The notes below the pieces were generated by a model. It made no database searches and was not told the DNA's origin. It saw nothing but the letters and a program-made list of their open reading frames with translations. Shown piece after piece: positions 1 to 6,606 of a DNA stretch of 11,428 nucleotides; position 1 is the first letter of the stretch, and every line of letters begins with the position of its first letter. The stretch is from Burkholderiales bacterium (GTDB taxonomy: Bacteria > Pseudomonadota > Gammaproteobacteria > Burkholderiales > Burkholderiaceae_C). The stretch covers positions 1 to 11,428 of the forward strand of contig SXSX01000190.1 in the NCBI GenBank assembly GCA_005793295.1, given 5' to 3'. The translations under genes were made by a program, and so were the position numbers.

Positions 1-23
1 ACCCGTGTAACTAAGCTGGTTAT

Positions 24-842
24 CTAAGCCCGCCCGGTTAACTGGTAAACCCACAGGCCCAGTAACTCGTGCAGTACCAACTGCCATTTGGCTGCGCCAT
101 CGGGCAGTGAGTAGTCAGTCCAAGGCGTAGTGCGGCCGGTTCGAAAATCAACGGGGTAAGCCGTCACGTTCCAACCTGCTTTTTCGAACGTGGCCATGGC
201 CCGTGGCATGTGCCACGCCGAGGTCACCAACAGCCAAGGTTTTTTGATATCCACTCCCTCAATTGCTGCACTCAATATGGCGTTTTCAAACGTGTTGCGT
301 GAGCGATCCTCCAAAATCAGCCGCGCAGGTGCCAAGCCCATGGCGTGGTAAAAAATTTCAGCGCGTTGGGCCTCGGTTAAGCCTTTCGCCAAAAGCTCGC
401 CTTCGCCCCCCGTAAACAATAAACGCAAATGGGGATGCTGTTGCATCAAGGGCAGCGGCGCGACCATGCGCTCCGCGGCTTCGTTGAGCGCGGGCTGCGA
501 ACGGCCCTCCCAAACCGACGTACTTTCTAATGCGCCGCCCAAAACAACCATGCCAGCAAAATTTTTCAGATCGGGAGTGGTTGCTTGCGAAGGGTACGTA
601 TCTTCAAGTTTACGAATCAAGGCATCTGGCAAAGTCTCCCAACCCTGTAAAACCAAAACAAACAAAGCCAAACCCACCAAACTGAACCCCCATAAACTTT
701 TCGGGTTAGATTGGTTTTCGCGTTGGACTTGGAGGGGAACATGCAAACCAGAGCGCAAAAGCAGCAAGCCAGCGATGAGAAGCAAACCCACCCATGCCAA
801 AGGCTGGGTCACAAAAAGCAAAAGCTTGGAGATCACAAACAT
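24..842 (-). CDS. YdcF/ElyC-family (DUF218) membrane protein
   Basis: Predicted inner-membrane protein of 272 aa with a DUF218 domain. Two hydrophobic segments lie near residues 8-29 and 50-67, and the rest is a soluble domain that is probably periplasmic. The family signature is visible: a beta strand ending in VLGGALE (100-106), FTGGEGE (143-149), a block with S181, T184 and N187 (SRNTFEN), and TSAWHMPRA (207-215) with H211 and R214. Family members such as E. coli ElyC/YcbC and SanA affect envelope integrity and peptidoglycan or lipid-carrier metabolism, but the chemistry is not settled, so no specific reaction is assigned. The ATG lies 18 bases after the stop of the upstream glutathione transferase gene, in the same frame as that TAG, and no good Shine-Dalgarno is visible; it is probably co-transcribed. 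The length and two-helix layout fit ElyC-like proteins. The domain call is firm and the role is not. Confidence 0.88.
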   Translation of the reverse strand: MFVISKLLLFVTQPLAWVGLLLIAGLLLLRSGLHVPLQVQRENQSNPKSLWGFSLVGLALFVLVLQGWETLPDALIRKLEDTYPSQATTPDLKNFAGMVVLGGALESTSVWEGRSQPALNEAAERMVAPLPLMQQHPHLRLLFTGGEGELLAKGLTEAQRAEIFYHAMGLAPARLILEDRSRNTFENAILSAAIEGVDIKKPWLLVTSAWHMPRAMATFEKAGWNVTAYPVDFRTGRTTPWTDYSLPDGAAKWQLVLHELLGLWVYQLTGRA

Positions 843-860
843 CGGGCTAACGGGCTCGGT

Positions 861-1481
861 CTAGGCACGCGCACTGTCACGCTCATTCACCCGATCGCGC
901 CAGGCTTGCAGTGCATGCAAACCCTCTTGGGCGGGTGAAAATTTCAGCAAACCCCGCGCGAACTCGAGGGTGCAAAACGCGGTGATATCGGCAATGGTGA
1001 AACGTGGTCCCGCCATCCAGGTTTGGATTTGCAAAATGCGGTCAAACACTTTGGCGTTTTCTTTTAACTTCTCATACTGAGATTGACCAAACGCAGGAAA
1101 TTGCGGGCTCTCTAGAGCAGCCAAACCGAGGTGGGTATGCCGAATTGCATTGGCTGCGCCGAGCAACAAGGTCCACTCAGCGCGGCGGTCTGCCATTTCG
1201 ATAAACGCTTTGTCTTCGAAGTCATGTCCCATCAAGTTGGGCTCGGGGTAAAGGCCTTCGAGGTAGGTACAAATCGCCCGCGTTTCAGTCAGAACCCGAC
1301 CATCATCGAGTTCAAGCGCAGGAACTTTGGCTTGCGGACTTTTGGCTAAAAACGCAGCGCCGCGGTGTTCGCCTTGGTTTAAGTCCACGTTAACCAAGTT
1401 GATATCTGTGATGTTTTTTTCAGCCATGAACATTTGCACGCGCCGCGGGTTGGGTGCACGGGGAGCGATATACAGTTGCAT
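861..1481 (-). CDS. Glutathione S-transferase family protein
   Basis: Cytosolic glutathione transferase of 206 aa with the usual two-domain layout. The N-terminal thioredoxin-like domain spans about residues 1-80. It has the cis-proline strand KVPAL (52-56) and the glutathione-binding TET motif (65-67, the Glu-Ser/Thr pair). The C-terminal helical domain carries the N-capping box in FTIADI (161-166). The first loop reads APRAPNPRR (6-14). It lacks an obvious catalytic Tyr and has no Cys there, so the catalytic residue and class are unclear; a Ser/Thr or Asn/Arg-assisted mechanism is possible. The start is supported by an AAGGA about 9 bases upstream. It follows the YfcG-like gene by 28 bases but is clearly a different subfamily (different active-site loop and length), so this is not a recent tandem duplication. 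The substrate cannot be read from the sequence. Confidence 0.9.
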   Translation of the reverse strand: MQLYIAPRAPNPRRVQMFMAEKNITDINLVNVDLNQGEHRGAAFLAKSPQAKVPALELDDGRVLTETRAICTYLEGLYPEPNLMGHDFEDKAFIEMADRRAEWTLLLGAANAIRHTHLGLAALESPQFPAFGQSQYEKLKENAKVFDRILQIQTWMAGPRFTIADITAFCTLEFARGLLKFSPAQEGLHALQAWRDRVNERDSARA

Positions 1482-1509
1482 GGCGAATATTCCTTACTGA
1501 TGCTGGCGC

Positions 1510-2214
1510 TTAAGTTTTATTGGACTGTCCCATTTCCACCATAGTTCGGGCTTTCTCTACAAATTCTTTGGTTTTCGCTTCATCGCCTTTGGCGAGATCC
1601 CGAGCCGACGGCGGCATCATCAAGCCCTGTTGAACCGCAGGGCGGGCGCGAATGGTTTCGACCCAGCGCGAGAGGTGCGGCAGATCATCGATCTCTACAC
1701 CCGACCATTTGTGCGTTCTGACCCACGCCCAGTTGGCAATATCGGCAATCGAGTAATCGTCGGCTAAAAATTCGTTGTGCGCAAGATGGGTGTCCATGAC
1801 CCGAAACAAGCGTTTGCTCTCGCCTTGGTAGCGGTCAATCGCAGCTTGAATTTTTTCTGGAAAGTAGCGAAAGAAAATATTCGCTTGGCCCATCATGGGG
1901 CCTACCCCACCCATTTGAAACATCAGCCACTGCAATACGCGTGAACGCGCTTTGAACTCGGTGGGAAGCAAGCGCCCCGTCTTTTCTGCCAAATAAATAA
2001 GACAAGCGCCCGACTCAAAAACGGCAAAGTCGCCCTCGCTGCGGTCCACGATGGCAGGAATGCGACCGTTGGGATTGATAGCTAAAAACGTTGTCGTTTT
2101 TTGCTCGTTCTTGCTCAGGTCTAAGGTTTTGAGCGTGTAGGGGAGAGCAAGCTCTTCTAAAGCAATCGAGACTTTGTGGCCGTTAGGCGTGGCAGCGGTG
2201 TAGAGGTCAATCAT
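1510..2214 (-). CDS. yfcG: Nu-class glutathione transferase / disulfide-bond oxidoreductase, YfcG-like
   Basis: A 234-aa glutathione transferase close to E. coli YfcG/YghU. The N-terminus MIDLYTAATPNGHKV keeps the family's TPNG(H)K loop with Thr9 and Asn11, which in YfcG contact bound glutathione in place of a catalytic Tyr/Ser/Cys. Also present are the cis-Pro strand GRIPAIVD (50-57), the glutathione-binding FESGA (66-70), the GGVGPMMGQ segment (102-110) and YSIADIA (154-160), all typical of the Nu class. Family members reduce small disulfides with glutathione and have peroxidase activity. A longer reading frame runs 58 codons upstream, but it lies inside pyrF and its extra N-terminus is unlike any GST. 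The ATG at 2214 shares the bases ATGA with the pyrF stop, so translation is probably coupled to pyrF. The Shine-Dalgarno is weak (GGATC). Class assignment rests on recalled YfcG sequence. Confidence 0.9.
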   Translation of the reverse strand: MIDLYTAATPNGHKVSIALEELALPYTLKTLDLSKNEQKTTTFLAINPNGRIPAIVDRSEGDFAVFESGACLIYLAEKTGRLLPTEFKARSRVLQWLMFQMGGVGPMMGQANIFFRYFPEKIQAAIDRYQGESKRLFRVMDTHLAHNEFLADDYSIADIANWAWVRTHKWSGVEIDDLPHLSRWVETIRARPAVQQGLMMPPSARDLAKGDEAKTKEFVEKARTMVEMGQSNKT

Positions 2215-3077
2215 AAGGATCCAAAGGTTAAGAGTCTGGCTTCTTCTAATAGGGTTCGGGTACGCAGGGCTTCGTTGCGGGCGGCTTGGGCAAAGTCTGC
2301 GCCGCTGGAGGCGTAGAGTACCGCTCGCGAAGAGTTGACGATCACGGGGCCCGTTGTCGAATTCATTGAGTCCTTCGCATGGCGCCATCCCGCTTTGACG
2401 GTAGCCGCCGCATCGCCGCCTTGGGCGCCCACGCCAGGAATGAGTAAAGGCAGCGTTGGTGCCACCGCTCGCACCCGCTCAATCTCAGACGGGTAGGTTG
2501 CGCCTACCACCAAGCCGAGTTGGCCGTTTTGATTCCATGGCCCTTGGGCTAAAGCCGCAATATGCTCAAATAGCGTAGGCTGTCCCGGCACAGTGAGCAG
2601 GCGTTGGTTTTGAAAATCGTCCCCGCCGGGGTTGGAGGTGCGGCACAGTAAAAACGCCCCTTTGCCATGGTACTTTAAATACGGTTGTACCGAGTCCCAG
2701 CCCATAAAGGGCGAGAGGGTCACCGCGTCTGCGCCGTAGCGCTCGAACGCTTCTTTGGCGTATTGCTCGGCGGTGCTTCCAATATCGCCGCGCTTGGCAT
2801 CCAAAATAATCGGAACGTGGGGCGCAGTAGCCCGCATATGGGCCATCAAGCGTTCGAGTTGGTCTTCTGCACGGTGGGCGGCGAAGTAGGCAATTTGGGG
2901 TTTGAATGCGCTGACTAAATCTGCGGTCGCCTCCACAATGGCGGCGCAAAAATCATAAATTTTGCTGGCATCACCGCGATACGCAGCAGGAAACTTGGCC
3001 GGTTCGGGGTCAAGTCCTACGCACAAGAGAGAGCCGTTTTGGCGCTCGGCAGTTTGCAGCTGGTCAAGAAATGTCAT
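2211..3077 (-). CDS. pyrF: Orotidine 5'-phosphate decarboxylase (subfamily 2)
   Basis: Catalyses OMP to UMP plus CO2, the last step of de novo pyrimidine synthesis, in the cytoplasm. At 288 aa it has the longer subfamily-2 layout rather than the about 230-245 aa E. coli type. Visible motifs are CVGLDPEP (19-26, substrate-binding strand 1), FKPQIAYF (58-65) and the catalytic LDAKRGDIG (92-100) with Asp93, Lys95 and Asp98. Later come LSPFMGWDS (121-129), the phosphate-binding IPGVGAQGG (213-221) and VNSSRAVLYA (247-256). The reading frame opens 36 bases after the upstream membrane-protein gene with no clear Shine-Dalgarno; a TACAAT box just before the ATG could give a leaderless or near-leaderless transcript. 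Its stop overlaps the next gene's start (ATGA). Nothing suggests loss of activity. Confidence 0.97.
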   Translation of the reverse strand: MTFLDQLQTAERQNGSLLCVGLDPEPAKFPAAYRGDASKIYDFCAAIVEATADLVSAFKPQIAYFAAHRAEDQLERLMAHMRATAPHVPIILDAKRGDIGSTAEQYAKEAFERYGADAVTLSPFMGWDSVQPYLKYHGKGAFLLCRTSNPGGDDFQNQRLLTVPGQPTLFEHIAALAQGPWNQNGQLGLVVGATYPSEIERVRAVAPTLPLLIPGVGAQGGDAAATVKAGWRHAKDSMNSTTGPVIVNSSRAVLYASSGADFAQAARNEALRTRTLLEEARLLTFGSL

Positions 3078-3083
3078 GCCCGC

Positions 3084-3089
3084 ATTGTA
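3084..3089 (-). promoter_or_regulatory. Possible -10 box upstream of pyrF
   Basis: On the minus strand the gap before pyrF reads TACAAT, one base off the TATAAT consensus, ending 6 bases before the pyrF ATG. A start about 7 bases downstream would fall on or next to the ATG, implying a leaderless mRNA, which fits the lack of a Shine-Dalgarno. The region 17 bases further upstream (GCCTTG) is a poor -35, so this could be chance. Confidence 0.22.
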
Positions 3090-3113
3090 GGCAGAGCGCG
3101 TCAGGCCAAGGCC

Positions 3114-3647
3114 TTATTGAAACGGCGCTTTAGAGTACTTGGCGCAGACGCCTTTGATCATGTGGCGTCTTGTTCCGTCGCGAAAGGTCAAGGTTTGAAC
3201 GAACGCGCCATCGTTTAAGTCAATGGTGAACTCTTCTTGGGTAATCATCTGGCCAAAGCGTTCAAACATGGCCGGGCGGCTGACAAAAGCTTTGCTACCT
3301 TCCATGCGCATCGCACCTTTGCGCGACTCGGAAATCGAATACTCGCCTTGGTACCAGCCTGACTTGCCTTCAGGCTCTAAACCAGCGATCAGCATGTCGT
3401 TGTACACCTTGGGCTCCGAATTAAGCGTGTCTTTGGGTGTGGAGATGGTGACTTCGCAAATAAAGTCACCCCCTTTTTTACCCAACGAGGAGCCTTTTGC
3501 ATCTAACTCTGCATCGCGCGAGCCAACCGGTGAGCTTGAAATATGAATCCAGTTCATCGCAACAGCCGCCCATCCTATGCCTACGACCAACACGAGCGTC
3601 ACCATCGCACTGATCAAAATGGCATTGAGCGAAGATTGTTTTTTCAT
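3114..3647 (-). CDS. Membrane-anchored protein of unknown function, downstream of carbonic anhydrase
   Basis: I do not recognise this 177-aa protein. It begins with a short positive stretch (MKK) and one hydrophobic segment at about residues 9-31. It has no lipobox or clear signal-peptidase site, so it is probably a single-span protein with its body in the periplasm. A polar linker (about 38-62, with a GKKGG patch) precedes a beta-rich domain of about 110 residues. The only two cysteines, Cys64 and Cys168, bracket that domain and could form a disulfide. The ATG lies 7 bases after the carbonic anhydrase TAA with little Shine-Dalgarno, suggesting translational coupling. The upstream product has the same topology (N-terminal anchor, periplasmic body), so the two may act together at the inner membrane; this is inference from context only. 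Confidence 0.8.
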   Translation of the reverse strand: MKKQSSLNAILISAMVTLVLVVGIGWAAVAMNWIHISSSPVGSRDAELDAKGSSLGKKGGDFICEVTISTPKDTLNSEPKVYNDMLIAGLEPEGKSGWYQGEYSISESRKGAMRMEGSKAFVSRPAMFERFGQMITQEEFTIDLNDGAFVQTLTFRDGTRRHMIKGVCAKYSKAPFQ

Positions 3648-3654
3648 GGCGTAC

Positions 3655-4965
3655 TTAGTTGGTCACAATTTCTCGGCCGTTTTGAGCTTGAACCGGACGT
3701 GCATTGAGTTTAAAGGGAAACTCTGCAATCTGTTCCTTGGCCACATTGACGGTAGACTTCAGAATAAAGAAGCGAACGCCTTCGGTACACGGCGGAGTTG
3801 TTAAAGAACCTTCGTAGCTAAAGAAATCAAATTCTTTGGGTAGCAAATTACCAGGGTTAAATTTAACGCCTTCCACTTCAACTTCTGGCCCCTCTGATTT
3901 AGGCATATTGGCCCACAGCGTTTTGATGCCCGGGTTTTCATTGCCCTCTTTGAGTAAGACGCCTAAGACGGCGAGTTTGCCCTCTGCGTTTTTGTGAACA
4001 AAGTGAATCACCATCGCCAAAGGTTTGCCATCAATTTTTTCTTCGCTGGGGCGGTGAAAGTGAAATTGCAACAGGTCGTAGGCAATACCGTCAATGCGAA
4101 ATTTGCTGCCTGGGTTCACGTTCACTTGAATCGTGTGGCCATTGTTGACCATGCGCAAAGCGCCTTCTTTGTAATCCGTGGTGATGACAATACGGCCTTT
4201 AACAAACGGCCCACGAATGTCCAGGGGAGACTGTGACTTGCCTTTGGCGCAGGTGGGAAATTCTTTGCCCCATTTTTCAGGCCCCATTTCACCTTCATAG
4301 CCCCAATGAGGAGCCCCATGTGAGCCGCCTTTCTTGTCATCAGCTTTGGCGTGCTTGTCAGTGGCCTTGCCGTGGCCATCGGATTTGGCGTCTTTGCCAG
4401 CAGTTTTTTCGCCGTGGCCGTCTTTCTCGCCTTTGTCATCCTTGGCGCTCTTTGGCAAGCACTCCGACATGATGGTGACTTTTTCACCCGCAGCGGCCAA
4501 ACCAATTTGGGCTGCGCAAATCGTATTTTTGCGGTTGCCAAAGTCTGAAATCTGTAATGCTTTGCGGAACGACTCGAGAGTTGCCGGGTCATTGGCGCCC
4601 TTAGTCAACATGCGCAGAGCGCCTAAGCCCACTTGGCGCTCTGCTGATAAATTCTTTTCTTTTTTGTAAGCTGCTTCTAAGTCTGAGAGCGTGGTGCCGT
4701 TGGCTAAAGCGGCTTTCACTGCTTCTAACTGCTGAACTTTGCTCTCAAGCGGCGCCATCTCTTCGCGCAAAGCCGCCACCGCTTCTTCAGCCGCTTTGAC
4801 GGCCTCTTCCGAGGTCTTGGCTGTTTTTTCTGCCTCTTCAGCCGCCGCTTTGAGCTCGGTGATCTGAGGAGCCGCCGCGCCGTTTTGCTTCCAGTTAGTC
4901 CAACCGAACACACTCGCGCCTATCAAGGCGATGGCTAAAAAAACTTCAATCAGTGTTCTTTTCAT
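3655..4965 (-). CDS. Membrane-anchored periplasmic alpha-class carbonic anhydrase with coiled-coil N-terminus
   Basis: Predicted zinc enzyme interconverting CO2 and bicarbonate in the periplasm. From the ATG at 4965 it is 436 aa. The order is: hydrophobic anchor (about 5-21); Ala/Glu/Lys-rich coiled coil (about 35-85); helical segment to about 170; Lys/Asp/Gly/His-rich linker (about 174-215) with two DGHG units 14 residues apart; alpha-CA domain (about 216-436). Zinc ligands are His302, His304 (QFHFH) and His321 (IHFVH). The proton-shuttle position is His277 (NNGH) and the active-site Thr is Thr389 (SLTTPPC). Cys239 and Cys393 match the usual bacterial disulfide. Glu308 matches Glu106 of human CA II, but the next residue is Glu309 instead of His107, and Val319 replaces Glu117. 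Typical secreted bacterial enzymes are about 220-260 aa, so the N-terminal half is extra. A TTG start at 4980 would add 5 residues but has no Shine-Dalgarno. Confidence 0.93.
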   Translation of the reverse strand: MKRTLIEVFLAIALIGASVFGWTNWKQNGAAAPQITELKAAAEEAEKTAKTSEEAVKAAEEAVAALREEMAPLESKVQQLEAVKAALANGTTLSDLEAAYKKEKNLSAERQVGLGALRMLTKGANDPATLESFRKALQISDFGNRKNTICAAQIGLAAAGEKVTIMSECLPKSAKDDKGEKDGHGEKTAGKDAKSDGHGKATDKHAKADDKKGGSHGAPHWGYEGEMGPEKWGKEFPTCAKGKSQSPLDIRGPFVKGRIVITTDYKEGALRMVNNGHTIQVNVNPGSKFRIDGIAYDLLQFHFHRPSEEKIDGKPLAMVIHFVHKNAEGKLAVLGVLLKEGNENPGIKTLWANMPKSEGPEVEVEGVKFNPGNLLPKEFDFFSYEGSLTTPPCTEGVRFFILKSTVNVAKEQIAEFPFKLNARPVQAQNGREIVTN

Positions 4966-5059
4966 AGGATTTCTCTGCAAATAAAGTCAAGGCACAGCGC
5001 CCTTGGAACCTAAGTGTATGGATTGACATCGGACGGGATTGGGGGAACTTTAGTCATGC
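4966..5059 (-). other. Intergenic gap upstream of carbonic anhydrase
   Basis: This is the longest gap in the window. On the minus strand it holds a short inverted repeat CAAGG/CCTTG (arms at 5001-5005 and 4988-4992, 8-base loop) followed by ACTTTATTTG. The 5-bp stem and broken T run make a poor terminator. I find no good sigma-70 pair; TACACT near 5013-5018 lacks a matching -35. If the carbonic anhydrase cassette has its own promoter, it most plausibly lies here or inside the end of the lipoprotein gene. Confidence 0.3.
4973..4976 (-). promoter_or_regulatory. Ribosome binding site deciding the carbonic anhydrase start
   Basis: Minus-strand AGAG within GCAGAGAAATCCT sits 7 bases before the ATG at 4965. 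The upstream in-frame TTG at 4980 overlaps this region and has no purine-rich site of its own, so the ATG is the better start. Confidence 0.5.
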
Positions 5060-5863
5060 TTACTTATCACCCCTAAAGGATATCCCACTGCCATCCGTGT
5101 CTAATAGTATTAACTCTAAGCGGTTTTTTCCAGCAATAGGGGATAGATGGACGAAACCAACGCCGTTTAAAGTTTTAGACGGGGCGTTTAGGGCGGACCA
5201 GTCGCAGTTAGTGGCACCGTTGATAGTAATGGACGCAGTGTAAATAGAGCTTCCTGTAAGTTGAAGAGTATTATTGTTGTTGCATGATCCAATCGCGTCC
5301 ATTGAAGTACTTGCGCCATTTGCATTCAGAACAATATTTTTGTTAGGGAGTATGGATCCTTTGCTAGACCATGTCCCAGTCCAGGTTCCCTGCAACGAAG
5401 TCTGCAAGATGCCTTGAGCTGTTGCGGTCATCGTTTCCGATGTCTGTGTTCCAGCGTTGGTGATGGTTGCCTGGAAACTGTTTAAGGACGACTGGCTAAA
5501 GTTAGCAGAACGCGAACCCAATGTCCCGCTCTCGTAAATCCGGATACTCGCTCCATTGGTTTGAGCAGCTCCGTTGACTCCCAGTATCAAGTTCCCAGAG
5601 TAAAGATAAGGATCCGCATCGAGAGTAGGTCCTTTGAAATACCAACCGTACCATGGGGAGCTACCGCCTGAACTTGGCAAAACCAAGCTAATAAACTCTT
5701 TGCTACCAACGCCAACGCTGGCTTGGTAATACCCCTGCAACTGCGTAGCCGTAGTCCCCCCCGAATCATTGGACGAACCTCCTCCACAACTGGCTAAAAC
5801 CAGCAGTAAAAAACTGCCTGCTACTTTCCTGGCAAGGGTTCGCAATAACTTGAGTGGACTCAA
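5060..5863 (-). CDS. Predicted lipoprotein of unknown function
   Basis: I do not recognise the family. Read from a TTG at 5863 it is 267 aa with a classic lipoprotein signal: a positive n-region (K, R, R, K within the first 16 residues), a hydrophobic SFLLLVLAS and the lipobox LASC with Cys26. A Gly/Ser-rich tether (GGGSSNDSGG) follows. The mature part is rich in Ser, Thr, Gly, Asn and aromatic residues, suggesting beta structure. It includes a WYGWYF patch (about 71-76), a TWTGTWSS segment (about 160-167), an Asn run CNNNN (194-198) and a second Cys at 220 that may pair with Cys194. A longer frame from an ATG at 5932 would bury the signal 23 residues in and overlap the upstream gene by 58 bases. 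Base composition is AT-richer than its neighbours: I count 23 and 21 G/C per 60 at 5101-5160 and 5221-5280, against 38 per 60 at 7861-7920 in fliI. Confidence 0.8.
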   Translation of the reverse strand: MSPLKLLRTLARKVAGSFLLLVLASCGGGSSNDSGGTTATQLQGYYQASVGVGSKEFISLVLPSSGGSSPWYGWYFKGPTLDADPYLYSGNLILGVNGAAQTNGASIRIYESGTLGSRSANFSQSSLNSFQATITNAGTQTSETMTATAQGILQTSLQGTWTGTWSSKGSILPNKNIVLNANGASTSMDAIGSCNNNNTLQLTGSSIYTASITINGATNCDWSALNAPSKTLNGVGFVHLSPIAGKNRLELILLDTDGSGISFRGDK

Positions 5864-5871
5864 ACAAGACG

Positions 5872-5876
5872 CCTTT
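5872..5876 (-). promoter_or_regulatory. Ribosome binding site supporting the TTG start of the lipoprotein gene
   Basis: Minus-strand AAAGG lies 8 bases before the TTG at 5863 and overlaps the stop codon of the upstream methyltransferase-like gene. Together with the well-formed 25-residue signal peptide that results, it favours the TTG over the ATG at 5932. Confidence 0.55.
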
Positions 5877-6606
5877 ATACAGTCACCCACCCCGCTTGGA
5901 GCCAGTGGCAATAGTGCGTACTGTAAGGCCAAGCGATGTGGTGGATGGGAGTGCCTTCAGGAAAGACGTTGGCGGTGAGGTGGTCTAGCCACTCGCCTTG
6001 GGGCTGGAGTTGCTTGCAAAATTCGGCAATCCCCGGCGCTTTCATGCGGGCGTTGTCGGAAACATCATGTGGCGTTTGTAGCGTTTTTAGTTTAAGGGGC
6101 AAGGAGCGTGGGGCGGGACTGGGAACCACTTTGCCTGAGTAGGCGTCGTGTACGCTGCCCCAGCTTCTTCCGCGCAAAGATTGGGTGATGGCTTCAATCC
6201 GGTGGCTGACCTCGTCAATGGATGTGTGGTGAAAACGTATTTGCCCTAAAACGTTGTCAAATAAAATTGCTGCGCGGTTGTGAGCACGAAGCAAAGGTTG
6301 CAAGTGCGTTAACGCGTCGCTGGTATGGCAAATGAGTTGGGTGCAGGAGACTTTCAGTGCAGGACCGTGGCGTCTGCGAAAAAGCGCAGCGGCAAATAGG
6401 TCAATGTCAAAAGTGGTGACTTTCTCAAAGCGCTGCAACCACGCGCTGGGCATCATCCAGCCCGCGCTTGCGCCAATTAAAACGAGTTCTTTAGATGGCG
6501 TTGGGATTTCCTCCAACCATTGCCCAATCTGGTTAATACTTTCTTGCCAAGCGTGTTGGTGTCTCCAAGCGTGCCAATGCCAGACCAACCCGCCCGAGGG
6601 GTTCAT
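5875..6606 (-). CDS. Methyltransferase-like protein of unknown function, coupled to fliJ
   Basis: A 243-aa cytosolic protein I cannot name. It has a Rossmann-type look: LVLIGASAGW (41-50) resembles the SAM-binding glycine loop. It is followed about 16 residues later by an acidic strand end TFDID (65-69), where methyltransferases hold the ribose-binding acid, and by ILFDNVLGQ (114-122), which resembles the motif IV region. The glycine loop is GxSxG rather than the commoner GxGxG, so methyltransferase activity is only a possibility. The protein is rich in His and Trp, especially in the first 20 residues and near 222-240. Its ATG shares the bases ATGA with the fliJ stop and it has no Shine-Dalgarno, so translation depends on fliJ. 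This is the slot where many Burkholderiales carry fliK, but the sequence does not resemble a hook-length protein. The TAA is followed at once by the lipoprotein gene. Confidence 0.75.
   Translation of the reverse strand: MNPSGGLVWHWHAWRHQHAWQESINQIGQWLEEIPTPSKELVLIGASAGWMMPSAWLQRFEKVTTFDIDLFAAALFRRRHGPALKVSCTQLICHTSDALTHLQPLLRAHNRAAILFDNVLGQIRFHHTSIDEVSHRIEAITQSLRGRSWGSVHDAYSGKVVPSPAPRSLPLKLKTLQTPHDVSDNARMKAPGIAEFCKQLQPQGEWLDHLTANVFPEGTPIHHIAWPYSTHYCHWLQAGWVTV

Noticed and set aside
466..864. 132-aa plus-strand reading frame opposite the YdcF-family gene
   Set aside because: A basic low-complexity product with no domain; the minus-strand frame has the complete DUF218 signature.
2215..2388. 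58-codon upstream extension of the YfcG-like glutathione transferase
   Set aside because: It runs inside pyrF in another frame, and its Arg/Pro-rich sequence is unlike any GST N-terminus; the ATG at 2214 gives the exact family start.
2566..2949. 127-aa same-strand reading frame inside pyrF
   Set aside because: An Arg-rich shadow of pyrF in another frame; the pyrF frame carries all the catalytic motifs.
4390..4440. Repeated His/Gly/Lys codons in the carbonic anhydrase linker as a CRISPR or regulatory repeat
   Set aside because: Only two degenerate units, in frame, encoding DGHG; they are explained by the coding sequence.
4988..5005. Inverted repeat CAAGG/CCTTG as an intrinsic terminator for the lipoprotein gene
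   Set aside because: The stem is only 5 bp with an 8-base loop, and the following T run is broken (ACTTTATTTG).
5023..5051. Plus-strand TTGACA with a 17-base spacer to AACTTT, as a possible antisense promoter
   Set aside because: The -35 is perfect but the -10 matches only two of six bases, and no plus-strand gene follows.
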